Of a DNA stretch of 64,000 nucleotides, positions 35,680 to 46,511 are shown in pieces. The notes under the pieces are model-generated. The model was not told the DNA's origin. It did no database searches and was given only the letters and a program-made list of their open reading frames with translations. Numbering within the stretch: position 1 is the first letter of the stretch; each line of letters opens with the position of its first letter. The DNA is from Caulobacter sp. RHG1 (GTDB lineage: Bacteria; Pseudomonadota; Alphaproteobacteria; Caulobacterales; Caulobacteraceae), in contig NZ_SMZP01000001.1 in assembly GCF_013181195.1 (NCBI RefSeq), forward strand, positions 186,001-250,000. The letters run 5' to 3'. Made by a program: the position numbers and the translations under genes.

Positions 35680-36765
35680 TCAGAACGGCGAGACGTCGAA
35701 GGCGTCGGCCAGGCCCTCGCCCGTCTTGGGACCACGCGGCGCCTGCTGGGCCTGGTCCAACGGCGCGACGCCGGCGCTGGTCAGACGCTCGATCATGAAC
35801 TTGGCCGATCGGGCCATGGCCACCGGCTGCAGGAAGCCCAGGCTCAGCACGATGATCAGCAGGTTGGTCAGAGAAAGGCCCAGCAGCGCCCCGCCCTTGA
35901 CGTCCAGCGCCAGGCTGGCGTCGCCAAACCGGATCGAGGCGGCGATCTCGCGCATCACCGCGGCGTGGTAGGCGGCCGAAGCGATGACGATCACCAGGGC
36001 GTAGACGAAGGCGTAGCCATAGACCCGGACGATGAACATCGCGCCGGGCTCGGTTCCGCTGCGGCCCATCTCCATGAACATCGGGATCATCGCCGCGATC
36101 ATGGCGAAGTAGCCGATCAGGCCGACGACCCAGGCGATGGCGAACGGACCGTAGAGGTTGTGCTTGTTGGCGCGCTTCCAGCTGACGGGCTGGTCGCCAT
36201 AGCTCATCCCGCCCCAGATGCGGGCGGCCAGGCGCATGGTCATGGCCGGGCTGAACCAGCCCAGGGTGACGCCGTTCAGCAGCGCATAGCCCAGATAGGT
36301 CCAGCCATAGCCGCCGGCCTTGCCGCGCAGCTGGAACCGGACGCCGCGCCAGACGGTGCGGCTGGCCATGTAGCGCCAGGTCATGAAGATCGCCATGCCG
36401 ACCAAGACGATCACGGCGATGTAGACGGGCACGAGCAGGAACGCGAACAGCGGGCTGACGAACTGGATGGCCAGGATCAACGCCAGATAGGGCACGCCGA
36501 CCAGCAGCATGGCGGTCAGGAAGCCCAGGAACAGCTCCTTGCCGCGGCCGGTGTATTCGAAAGGCTCACCGTTCAGGGTGACGTGCGACCACACGCGCCG
36601 GCGCACCTCGGTCTTGCCCCAGAAGCGGTACAGCGTCAGCGTGATGATGTTCAGCAGGCCGTTCTTCAGGCTGAGGCCGATCAGCGACCCCGGCGCGATC
36701 GTCTGGCCGAAGGTCAGTGTCTCGCCGCTGGCCGGCGTCGACACGGGCGTATGCGCACCGTCCAT
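35680..36765 (-). CDS. YjgN-like DUF898 membrane protein
   Basis: A 361-residue polytopic membrane protein of the DUF898/YjgN family. Repeated units of the form LKNGLLNIITLTLYRFWGKT-x-V-R-R and W-S-H-V-T-L-NGEPFEYTG give the signature; a similar W-K-R-A-N-K-HN unit follows. It has about six to eight membrane segments. Function unknown. The ATG at 36765 follows GAGGAG. It forms an operon with the M48 protease gene. Confidence 0.9.
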   Translation of the reverse strand: MDGAHTPVSTPASGETLTFGQTIAPGSLIGLSLKNGLLNIITLTLYRFWGKTEVRRRVWSHVTLNGEPFEYTGRGKELFLGFLTAMLLVGVPYLALILAIQFVSPLFAFLLVPVYIAVIVLVGMAIFMTWRYMASRTVWRGVRFQLRGKAGGYGWTYLGYALLNGVTLGWFSPAMTMRLAARIWGGMSYGDQPVSWKRANKHNLYGPFAIAWVVGLIGYFAMIAAMIPMFMEMGRSGTEPGAMFIVRVYGYAFVYALVIVIASAAYHAAVMREIAASIRFGDASLALDVKGGALLGLSLTNLLIIVLSLGFLQPVAMARSAKFMIERLTSAGVAPLDQAQQAPRGPKTGEGLADAFDVSPF

Positions 36766-36783
36766 GAAGCTCCTCGAAAGCCA

Positions 36784-36810
36784 CCCTGTCCGCAGGATGC
36801 GCGGACAGGG
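36784..36810 (-). terminator. Perfect hairpin after the methionine operon, in the YjgN-like gene leader
   Basis: CCCTGTCCGC and GCGGACAGGG pair around AGGATGC. It is 60 bases past the metH stop and 19 bases before the next start. No T-run follows, so it may be a leader structure rather than a terminator. Confidence 0.4.
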
Positions 36811-36839
36811 CGAGCCTCTTGGGATTTCATGACAAGGTC

Positions 36840-36856
36840 AACCTCACGTGGAGGTT
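36840..36856. promoter_or_regulatory. Dyad AACCTC-ACGTG-GAGGTT
   Basis: Perfect 6-base arms around five bases, in the presumed promoter of the YjgN/M48 operon. Confidence 0.25.
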
Positions 36857-36870
36857 AATAGTCGTTCCTA

Positions 36871-39539
<2,669 letters not shown>

Positions 39540-39540
<1 letters not shown>

Positions 39541-40544
39541 CAGACGGCCACCGTCTTGGCGCGGGCTTCGGCCAGGGCCAGCTGGCCGCGCAGGAAGTCG
39601 GCGAAGTCGACGCCTTGCGCCTTCAGGGCCTTGGGCAGCAGCGACGAGGCCGTCAGGCCCGGCAGGGTGTTGGTTTCGAGATAGATCAGGCCATGCTCGG
39701 AGACGATGAAGTCCGAGCGCGAATAGCCTCGGCAGCCCAGCGCCTTGTGGGCCTTCAGCGCCTGGTCCTGCAGGGCGGCGTTGATCTCCGGCGCGAAGGT
39801 GGCCGGGCAGATCTCGACCGTGTCCTTGGCCAGGTACTTGCTCTTGTAGTCGAACTTGCCGGCCGACGGACGGATCTCGACCGGCGGCAGGGCGATGACC
39901 TCGCCGCCGTCCAGCTCCAGCACGCCGCAGGTCGATTCCAGGCCCTGAACGAACGGCTCGATGACGTAAGCTTCGTCGGCGGCCGCCTTGCGCACGGCGT
40001 CGAGATCAGCCGGCGTGTCGACGAAGATCAGGCCGTAGCTGGAGCCGTCTTCCGACGGCTTGGCGATCAGGCGGCCGTACTTGGCCAGCGCGACCTCGGC
40101 GTCGTCCACCGCGATGTTCTGCGGGACCGAGACGCCGGCCTTCTCGACGACCTCCTTCGCGCGGGTCTTGCTGAACGCCAGCCAGCTGGCGTGCGACCCC
40201 GAACCGGTGAAGGCCACGCCGCGCGCCTCGCACAGGGCCGCCAGCTCGCCGTTCTCCGCCGCGCCGCCGTGCATCGACAGCAGCAGCACGCGGTCCTCGC
40301 GCTTGGCGACGTCCAGCGCCGCCTCGATCCCACCGATAGCCTGGCCTTCGGTCGGCAGGTCCAGCTCGAACGGGCGGTCATGGCCCAGCAGCACCTCACG
40401 GCTGGCCACATGGACCTGACCGTTCGGAGCCCAGAACCACAGGTCGGCCTCGGGCAGGGTCCGGGCCACGGTCTGGGCGCTGGCGACGGCGACGAGCCGT
40501 TCGCGGTTCTCGCCGCCGAAGAGGATGGTGGTGCGCATGGTCAT
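39540..40544 (-). CDS. D-alanine--D-alanine ligase-like ATP-grasp enzyme
   Basis: A 334-residue ATP-grasp protein. The N-terminus [20 protein letters not shown] resembles the GGxSxExxVS of Ddl, but loosely. The ATP-grasp body has [32 protein letters not shown] and the metal-binding [17 protein letters not shown] typical of Ddl. It sits between the two halves of metH, overlapping the downstream half and 11 bases after the upstream half. A housekeeping Ddl is expected in the cell-division cluster instead, so this copy may join other substrates. ATG codons at 40544 and 40538 are both possible. Confidence 0.8.
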
Positions 40545-40555
40545 AGGCTCAGGAT

Positions 40556-41632
40556 TCAGGCGAGTTCGAAGGGTTCGAGGCCGGCAAGGCGCATGGCCTT
40601 GGGACGCTCGGGGATCTGGCGAGGCGTGACGCCGCGCACTTCGTCGGCCACGTGGCGGATGTGGTCCGGCGTGGTGCCGCAGCAGCCGCCAAGGATGTTG
40701 ACCAGACCGTCCTTGGCCCATTCGTGCAGGGCGTGGCCAGTCTCGTGCGGCTCCTCGTCGTACTGGCCCATGGCGTTGGGCAGGCCGGCGTTGGGATAGG
40801 CGGCGACGAGCGTGTCAGCGATCCGGGCCATCTCGGCGATGTGCGGGCGCATCAGATCCGCGCCCAGGGCGCAGTTGAAGCCCACCGCGAACGGCTTGGC
40901 ATGCTTGATCGAGTTCCAGAACGCCTCGGCCGTCTGGCCCGACAGGGTGCGGCCCGAGCGGTCGGTGATGGTGCCGCTGATCCAGATCGGCAGCTCCTCG
41001 TGGCCCTCGTCGCGCAGGTCGAGAATGGCCTTGATCGCCGCCTTGCAGTTCAGGGTGTCGGTGATGGTCTCGATCAGGAAGAGGTCGACCCCGCCCTGGT
41101 AGAGCGCGTCCACCTGCTCGCGATAGGCCTGGTAGACCTGGTCGAAGGTCACCTTGCGCGCGCCGGGGTCGTTCACGTCCGACGACATCGACAGCATGAC
41201 GTTCAGCGGGCCGATCGAGCCGGCGATGAACTTCGGGCGCTCGGGATTCTCGGCGTTCCAGCGGTCAGCGACCGAGCGGCCGATCTTGGCGCCCTCGAGA
41301 TTGATGTCCCACACCTCCTGCTGGCCCAGGCGATAGTCGGCCTGGGCGATGGTGGTGCCCGAGAAGGTGTTGGTCTCGGAGATGTCGGCGCCGGCCGAGA
41401 AGTAGGCGTCGTGCAGCTCGGCCACGAGATCCGGCCGGGTCAGGCACAGGATGTCGTTATTGCCCTTCATCTGGCCGTCGTAGTCGGCGAAGCGCTCGGC
41501 GCGATAGTCGGCCTCGGTCAGGCCCTTCTTCTGGAACATCACGCCCCAGGAGCCGTCGAGGATCAGGATACGCTCTTTCGCAGCGGCCTTGAGGGCGGCG
41601 ACGCGGTTGGCGCGGACAGAGAGATCGGTCAT
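40556..41632 (-). CDS. metH: Homocysteine S-methyltransferase module of split MetH
   Basis: A 358-residue protein equal to MetH module 1. It begins [20 protein letters not shown]. The zinc-binding cysteines are in [13 protein letters not shown] and [12 protein letters not shown]. It methylates homocysteine using methyl-cobalamin held on the partner protein (36871-39540). Its ATG overlaps the stop of the metallo-beta-lactamase gene by four bases (ATGA). Confidence 0.95.
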   Translation of the reverse strand: MTDLSVRANRVAALKAAAKERILILDGSWGVMFQKKGLTEADYRAERFADYDGQMKGNNDILCLTRPDLVAELHDAYFSAGADISETNTFSGTTIAQADYRLGQQEVWDINLEGAKIGRSVADRWNAENPERPKFIAGSIGPLNVMLSMSSDVNDPGARKVTFDQVYQAYREQVDALYQGGVDLFLIETITDTLNCKAAIKAILDLRDEGHEELPIWISGTITDRSGRTLSGQTAEAFWNSIKHAKPFAVGFNCALGADLMRPHIAEMARIADTLVAAYPNAGLPNAMGQYDEEPHETGHALHEWAKDGLVNILGGCCGTTPDHIRHVADEVRGVTPRQIPERPKAMRLAGLEPFELA

Positions 41633-42516
41633 CGGGCGGGCTTGCCGGCGGCAGCCTCTTGGCGCGCCAGCTCCTTCTCAAAATTGGCTTCGTAGCGGTC
41701 GGTCAGGCGACCCAGCTCTGTCGGGTCGATGAAGGCGTTGGCGTCGCCGCGAAGCATGCGCTCGCGCTTGGCCGTCAGGTCGCCCTGCTGCTCGTGGCTG
41801 GGCAGCATCACGTCGGTCGGCAGACTGCGCATGGTCGCGAAGGTCGCGCGATAGTCGGCGACGATGTTGCGATGCTCCTTGTTGCCGACCAGTTGGTTGC
41901 CGGCCACCGACATCGAGCAGTTGAAGGTCACGTTCAGCGGACGCCCCTTCTCGGTCACCGGCATGGTCCAGGTGGTGCAGCCGATCGAGTGGCCCGGCGT
42001 CAGGTGGGCGACCAGGGCGTTCTCGCCAAGGCGCAGCTTTTGTCCGTCGCCGAACGCCTTGTCGACCTTGACCGCCGGGAACGGCGTCGGGCCGTTGCTA
42101 TTGCCGCCGATATGGTGACCCGCTTCCAGCGCCGGCCTGTCCAGGCGCGAGGCCCACAGCTTGGCGCCCGTGTCGGCCTTCAGCACGGCCAGGCCGCCAG
42201 CGTGGTCGTAATGGGCGTGGGTGTTGATCAGGATCTTCACGTCCGCCAGCTGGAAGCCCAACTGCTGGATAGCGCGTTCGATCAGCTTGCCGCCCTCGGC
42301 CGACTGGCCGCCGTCCAGCACGATGTGGCCTTGCGACGAGGTGATCAGCCAGGCCGGCAGCCCCTCGGAGCCGACATAGTAGATGTTGCCGACCACGCGG
42401 TACGGCTTCACCGGCTTGAGCCAATTGCTGTGGTCGTCAGCCCCCTGGGCCGAGGCGGTCGAGGCCGCGCCCAGCGCCGTCAGGGCGAAGGCCAGGGAAA
42501 TCAGAGCGCGTTTCAT
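41629..42516 (-). CDS. Subclass B3 metallo-beta-lactamase-like exported hydrolase
   Basis: A 295-residue protein with a signal peptide (ends ASAQG). The zinc ligands fit subclass B3: His100, His102, Asp104 and His105 in THAHYDH, His176 in PGHSIGCTTW, and His241 in LPSHEQQ. C. crescentus is known to make a B3 enzyme (CAU-1/Mbl1b); I cannot tell whether this is its orthologue. It could hydrolyse beta-lactams or another periplasmic substrate. It lies inside the methionine operon, with four-base overlaps to metF upstream and metH downstream. Confidence 0.85.
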   Translation of the reverse strand: MKRALISLAFALTALGAASTASAQGADDHSNWLKPVKPYRVVGNIYYVGSEGLPAWLITSSQGHIVLDGGQSAEGGKLIERAIQQLGFQLADVKILINTHAHYDHAGGLAVLKADTGAKLWASRLDRPALEAGHHIGGNSNGPTPFPAVKVDKAFGDGQKLRLGENALVAHLTPGHSIGCTTWTMPVTEKGRPLNVTFNCSMSVAGNQLVGNKEHRNIVADYRATFATMRSLPTDVMLPSHEQQGDLTAKRERMLRGDANAFIDPTELGRLTDRYEANFEKELARQEAAAGKPAR

Positions 42517-43457
42517 GCGGCGGCCTCCGTGGCGGCGGTCGGGTTCTCGCGGACGCCCAGCACGCGGCAGATCGCGTAGACGAGGTCGGCCCGGTTCAGG
42601 GTGTAGAAGTGGAAGTCCTCGAACCCCTGCTCCTGCAGCTTGGCGCACATCTCGGTGGCGACCGAGCAGGCGATCAGGCGGCGGGTCTCGGCGTCGTCGT
42701 CCAGCCCTTCGAACAGGTTGGCCAGCCAGCCCGGGATGCCCGTGCCGCACGCCGCCGACATCTTCTTCAGGCCGTTGAAATTCGTTACCGGCATGATGCC
42801 CGGCACGATGGGAATGGTGATCCCCGCCGCCCGGACCTTGTCCACATAGCGCAGGAAGACGTCCAGATCGAAGAAGAACTGGCTGATGCCCAGGGTTGCG
42901 CCGGCGTCGACCTTCTGCTTCAGCACGTCGATATCGTGCTCGATCGACGGGCTTTCCGGGTGTTTCTCGGGATAGACCCCGACCAGCACCTCGAACGGCG
43001 AGATGCCACGGATGGCCTTGGTCAGCTCGGTGGCGTTGGCGTAGCCGTCGGCGCGCGGGACATAGACCCCGCCGATACCGCCCTCGCTGGGGGGCGGATC
43101 GCCGCGCAGCGAGACGATGTGACGAACGCCCGTCTCCCAGTACTCGCGGATCACCTCGTCCACTTCCTCGCGGCTGGCGCCGACGCAGGTCAGGTGAGCG
43201 GCGGGCTTGAGGCTGGTCTCGTCCAGGATGCGCTTGACCGTGCGGTGGGTGCGCTCGCGGGTCGAGCCGCCGGCGCCATAGGTCACCGAAACGAAGGCCG
43301 GATCCAGCGGGGCCAGACGGGTGATCGCCTGCCACAGGGTCTCTTCCATCGCCGGAGTCTTGGGCGGGAAGAACTCGAACGAGACGCGCGGACGGGCGGT
43401 GCGCTCGCCGGCGCGGGCGACGGGACCGATCACGCGGCGGGTGGGCGGAAGGGTCAT
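42513..43457 (-). CDS. metF: Methylenetetrahydrofolate reductase
   Basis: MetF reduces methylene- to methyl-tetrahydrofolate with FAD and NADH, providing the methyl group for MetH. The 314-residue protein shows VSFEFFPPKTPAMEETLW (catalytic Glu), FVSVTYGAGGSTRERTHR, HIVSLRGDPP and GISQFFFDLDVFLRYVD. The ATG at 43457 overlaps the regulator stop codon by four bases, and its own stop overlaps the next ATG by four. Confidence 0.96.
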   Translation of the reverse strand: MTLPPTRRVIGPVARAGERTARPRVSFEFFPPKTPAMEETLWQAITRLAPLDPAFVSVTYGAGGSTRERTHRTVKRILDETSLKPAAHLTCVGASREEVDEVIREYWETGVRHIVSLRGDPPPSEGGIGGVYVPRADGYANATELTKAIRGISPFEVLVGVYPEKHPESPSIEHDIDVLKQKVDAGATLGISQFFFDLDVFLRYVDKVRAAGITIPIVPGIMPVTNFNGLKKMSAACGTGIPGWLANLFEGLDDDAETRRLIACSVATEMCAKLQEQGFEDFHFYTLNRADLVYAICRVLGVRENPTAATEAAA

Positions 43458-44431
43458 GCGGCGTTCCTCGCGGCGGTCACTTGTTCCGGACGGCGGGCCG
43501 TCCAGATCTTTACGGTCAGCCCCTCGGCCGAGGCGGGCGGCAGGGCGATATTGCTTTCCAGGGAGAGGCCGGCAGCCTCGATCCACGGGATGATCTCGGC
43601 GTCCTCGAAGCCCAGGCGGCGGTGCTGGTGGACTTCGCGCAGGAACTCGTGGTCGTGCGGCGCGAAGTCGGCGATCAGCAGCAGGCCGCCAGGCGTCACC
43701 AGCCTCGCGGCCTCGACCACGGCGTTGGCGGGATCCGACAGATAGTGCAGCACCTGATGGACGGTCACCAGATCGGCGCAGCCGCCCGGCAGGCCGGTGC
43801 GGAAGATGTCGCCATGGCGCAGCTCGCACTGCACGAGACCGGCCTTGGCCACCTCGTCGCGGGCGATGTTCAGCATCTGCTGCGAGAGATCCAGACCCAA
43901 GGCGTTGCCGGCGCGCTTGCCCAGCAGGGTCAGCATGCGGCCCGCGCCCGCGCCCAGGTCGATCAGTTCGTCGAACGGCCCCTCCCCGGTCGCGCGCAGG
44001 ATGGCGGCCTCGACCTCGGCTTCGTCGACGTACAGCGAGCGGATCTCGTTCCAGCGCGCGGCGTTGCGGGCGAAATAGGCCTGGGCGTCGGTCGAGCGCT
44101 CGGCGCGCACGACGGTCAGCTTGTCGGCGTCCAGGCGCACCGCGGGATCCGTGTCATCGATCAGGTCCAGCGCCTGCTCGACGAGGAACCGGCCCGGCGA
44201 CTTGGCGGCCAGCCGGTAGAACACCCACGCCCCGTCCGGAAAGCGCTCGACCAGGCCAGCCTCGGCCAGGAGCTTCAGGTGCCGCGAGACGCGCGGCTGG
44301 CTTTGGTCCAGGATACGGCACAGTTCCAGCACCGACAGCTCCTCGGCCGCCAGCAGGGCCAGAAGGCGCAGGCGCGTGGACTCGCCGGCGGCGCGCAGCA
44401 CCTCGACGACCTGTTCGGCGGTAAGCTTCAT
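43454..44431 (-). CDS. ArsR-type regulator with methyltransferase-fold domain (SahR-like)
   Basis: A 325-residue protein. Residues 1-95 form an ArsR winged helix (ESTRLRLLALLAAEELSVLE, QPRVSRHLKLLAEAGLVER). Residues about 115-310 form a SAM-methyltransferase fold with LIDLGAGAGRML. This is the architecture of SahR, which senses S-adenosylhomocysteine and represses methionine genes in Proteobacteria. It heads the metF-MBL-metH-ATP-grasp-metH operon. A perfect 24-bp palindrome ends 2 bases before its start codon, so it likely controls itself and the operon. No Shine-Dalgarno is visible. Confidence 0.88.
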   Translation of the reverse strand: MKLTAEQVVEVLRAAGESTRLRLLALLAAEELSVLELCRILDQSQPRVSRHLKLLAEAGLVERFPDGAWVFYRLAAKSPGRFLVEQALDLIDDTDPAVRLDADKLTVVRAERSTDAQAYFARNAARWNEIRSLYVDEAEVEAAILRATGEGPFDELIDLGAGAGRMLTLLGKRAGNALGLDLSQQMLNIARDEVAKAGLVQCELRHGDIFRTGLPGGCADLVTVHQVLHYLSDPANAVVEAARLVTPGGLLLIADFAPHDHEFLREVHQHRRLGFEDAEIIPWIEAAGLSLESNIALPPASAEGLTVKIWTARRPEQVTAARNAA

Positions 44432-44433
44432 AA

Positions 44434-44457
44434 GGACATAAAGATATCTTTATGTCC
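44434..44457. promoter_or_regulatory. Perfect 24-bp palindrome, likely operator of the methionine operon
   Basis: GGACATAAAGAT is followed by its exact complement ATCTTTATGTCC. It lies directly before the start codon of the SahR-like regulator and covers the presumed -10 region. The AAAGATATCTTT centre is what I would expect of a winged-helix dimer site. Confidence 0.7.
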
Positions 44458-44474
44458 GATTTGGCAAGAGAAAC

Positions 44475-44849
44475 TTATGCCCCAGGTTCGCCCTTCGCGG
44501 GCTCCCAGAGCTCAATCTTGACCCCGGCGGGATCCAGAAGCCAGGCAAAACGCCCCATGCCGCCCTCGTCCTGCTGACCCAGGGCTTCAACGCCCTCGGC
44601 AGCGGCCTTGGCCAGCACGCCCTCGATATCATTGACGATGAAATTGATCATGAACGGCGCGTCGGACGGCGCGAAATACTGGGTGTCGGCGGCGAACGGC
44701 GACCAGGTCGAGGTTCCCTTCGGATGCTTGAAGATCGCTCCGCCCCAGTCATGGACGTCAAACCCCAGCACCCGCGCGTACCAGTCGCGCACGGCGGCCG
44801 GATCTTCGGCCTTGAAGAAGACGCCACCGATTCCCAGCACCTTGGCCAT
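44475..44849 (-). CDS. VOC/glyoxalase family protein
   Basis: A 124-residue vicinal-oxygen-chelate protein: GIGGVFFKAEDPAAVRDWYA, VLGFDVHDWGG, FMINFIVNDIEG and WLLDPAGVKIELWEP. The glutamate in IELWEP is the usual metal ligand. The substrate is unknown. I chose the ATG at 44849 with GGGAG upstream. It stops 43 bases before the methionine operon and may read into it. Confidence 0.85.
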   Translation of the reverse strand: MAKVLGIGGVFFKAEDPAAVRDWYARVLGFDVHDWGGAIFKHPKGTSTWSPFAADTQYFAPSDAPFMINFIVNDIEGVLAKAAAEGVEALGQQDEGGMGRFAWLLDPAGVKIELWEPAKGEPGA

Positions 44850-44912
44850 GGCCTGCTCCCATACCGCCGCCTCCGCCGACCTTAGCAGAGACGGCGGCGG
44901 GATCAGCAAGCC

Positions 44913-45665
44913 CTAGGCGTTGGCGCCGCCGTCCACGGTCAGGACCGAGCCGTTGATGAACTTGGCGGCCGGGCTGGCCAGGAAGGCGACGGCCTCGGCG
45001 ATGTCGGCCGTCTCGCCATAGTGGCCCAGCGAGGTCAGGTTGCGGATGACCTCGGCGTGGTCGCCGCTGGCCGGGTTCATGTCGGTGTCGATCGGGCCTG
45101 GCTGCACCAGGTTGACCGTGATGTTGCGCGGACCAAGCTCCCGCGACAGCCCGCGATTGAAGGCCAGCAAAGCCGACTTGGTCATCGAATAGAGCGTCGA
45201 GCCGCCGAACGGCACGCGCTCGGCCAGGCACGAGCCGATCGAGACGATGCGCCCGCCTGACTGCAGATGCGGGATCGCCGCCTGCGAGGCCAGCACGACC
45301 CCGCGCACATTGACGTTCAGCAGGGCGTCGATGTCCTCAAGGGCCGCATCGGCCACCTCGGCATAGCGGGCGATGCCGGCGTTGTTGACCAGGATGTCCA
45401 GCCCGCCCAGTTGCGAGGCGGCCTCGTCGACGGCCCGCTTGATCGCCGCCGGGTCGGCGCTGTCGGCCTGGATGGCGAAGCCGCGTCGGCCCTGCCTTTC
45501 GATCGACCGCACCACCTCGGCCGCGCGGTCCGCCGAGCGCTCATAGGTGATCGCCACGTCGGCGCCCTTCTGGGCCAGCGCCAGGGCGATGCCCGCGCCG
45601 ATGCCTCGCGAAGCGCCTGTCACCAAGGCGCGCTTGCCATTCAACTGGCCAATCACATCACTCAT
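44913..45665 (-). CDS. SDR family oxidoreductase divergent from a TetR regulator
   Basis: A 250-residue classical SDR: TGASRGIGAGIALALA, NNAGIARYAEVAD, a catalytic Ser in SIGSC and YSMTK, and a C-terminal NGSVLTVDGGANA. It resembles 3-oxoacyl-ACP reductase-like SDRs. The start ATG at 45665 lies 9 bases from a perfect palindrome, which is matched by a second site at the TetR start; the SDR is therefore a probable target of that regulator. The VOC gene follows 63 bases downstream. Confidence 0.88.
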   Translation of the reverse strand: MSDVIGQLNGKRALVTGASRGIGAGIALALAQKGADVAITYERSADRAAEVVRSIERQGRRGFAIQADSADPAAIKRAVDEAASQLGGLDILVNNAGIARYAEVADAALEDIDALLNVNVRGVVLASQAAIPHLQSGGRIVSIGSCLAERVPFGGSTLYSMTKSALLAFNRGLSRELGPRNITVNLVQPGPIDTDMNPASGDHAEVIRNLTSLGHYGETADIAEAVAFLASPAAKFINGSVLTVDGGANA

Positions 45666-45674
45666 CGGAAAACC

Positions 45675-45698
45675 TTTCTGTATCGACCGATACAGAAA
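45675..45698. promoter_or_regulatory. TetR operator 1 (perfect palindrome)
   Basis: TTTCTGTATCG-AC-CGATACAGAAA. It lies just upstream of the SDR start codon on the minus strand. Confidence 0.65.
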
Positions 45699-45731
45699 TA
45701 GCTGGGAGCGTTGCGATCCAAGGTCAAGGGA

Positions 45732-45755
45732 TTTATATATCGATCGATGCAGAAA
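45732..45755. promoter_or_regulatory. TetR operator 2, overlapping the tetR start codon
   Basis: TTTATATATCG-AT-CGATGCAGAAA matches operator 1 at 9 of 11 and 10 of 11 positions. It begins 57 bases from operator 1 and covers a TATATA -10 candidate (with TTGCGA about 18 bases before) and the ATG at 45747. Confidence 0.6.
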
Positions 45756-46400
45756 TCTGTTTCGCCTTCGCAGGACACCGAAACGACGACCGCCCGCGGT
45801 CGCGGCCGCCCCCGCGCGTTCGACCGGGAGGACGCCCTGGCCAAGGCCACGCACCTCTTCTGGCGCAAGGGCTACGAGGCGACCTCAATCTCGGACCTGA
45901 CCGCCGTCATGGGCATTGGCTCGCCCAGCCTCTACGCGGCGTTCGGCTCCAAGGAAGCGCTCTACATGGCCGCGCTGGGCCACTACCAGGCCCGCTACGA
46001 GGCTTCCGTCTGGCGCCGCTTCAACAGCGCCCCGACAGCGCGCGAAGCGGTCGAGGCGCTGTTGACGGACTCCGCCGCGGCCCTGACCGGCTCGCTGCCC
46101 GATGTGCCCAATGGCTGCATGGTGACCCTGTCGTCCGTCGCCGACCACGCCGATCTCGCCGAGTTGGTCCGCGCAGCCCGCAGCGTCACCCTGGAGCGCC
46201 TGGAGGCCCGCCTGACCCGCGCCGTGGCGGCCGGCGAAGTCCCCGCCTCGATCGACATCCGCGCTCTCGCCCGCTTCGTGCAGACCGTCCAGAACGGCAT
46301 GTCGATCCTGGCCCGCGACGGCGCTCCCCGCGTCGAGCTGGAAGCCGTCGCCCAGATGACGATGGCGGGCTGGGACAGCCGGGTAGGCGCGGACGCCTAG
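45747..46400 (+). CDS. TetR family transcriptional repressor
   Basis: A 217-residue regulator. The helix-turn-helix is in ALAKATHLFWRKGYEATSIS, DLTAVMGIGSPSLYAAFGSK (residues about 35-75), preceded by a basic ARGRGRPRAFD arm. The C-terminal ligand domain resembles the TetR_C subgroup of the AefR/AcrR type. I chose the ATG at 45747. It is divergent from the SDR gene and both starts carry a shared palindrome, so it probably represses itself and the SDR. Confidence 0.9.
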   Translation: MQKSVSPSQDTETTTARGRGRPRAFDREDALAKATHLFWRKGYEATSISDLTAVMGIGSPSLYAAFGSKEALYMAALGHYQARYEASVWRRFNSAPTAREAVEALLTDSAAALTGSLPDVPNGCMVTLSSVADHADLAELVRAARSVTLERLEARLTRAVAAGEVPASIDIRALARFVQTVQNGMSILARDGAPRVELEAVAQMTMAGWDSRVGADA

Positions 46401-46446
46401 GTCGTATGGGTGTCTGCTTTCGACCCTTGGCGGACGTCCAGCGCAG

Positions 46447-46491
46447 TGCGTCCTTCGAGGCGCGCTCAGGAGCGCGCACCTCAGGATGAGG
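46447..46491. repeat. REP-like palindromic element
   Basis: TGCGTCCTTCGAG, then GCGCGCT-CAGG-AGCGCGC, then CCTCA-GGA-TGAGG. Elements of this build are scattered through many alphaproteobacterial genomes. It lies between convergent genes. Confidence 0.5.
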
Positions 46492-46511
46492 TATATCTTG
46501 GGAAACGCCCT

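Noticed and set aside
41629..43335. Single 568-codon frame spanning metF and the metallo-beta-lactamase
   Set aside because: Only the last 295 codons are the lactamase frame; the first part is the wrong frame of metF. The ATG at 42516 and a signal peptide mark the true start.
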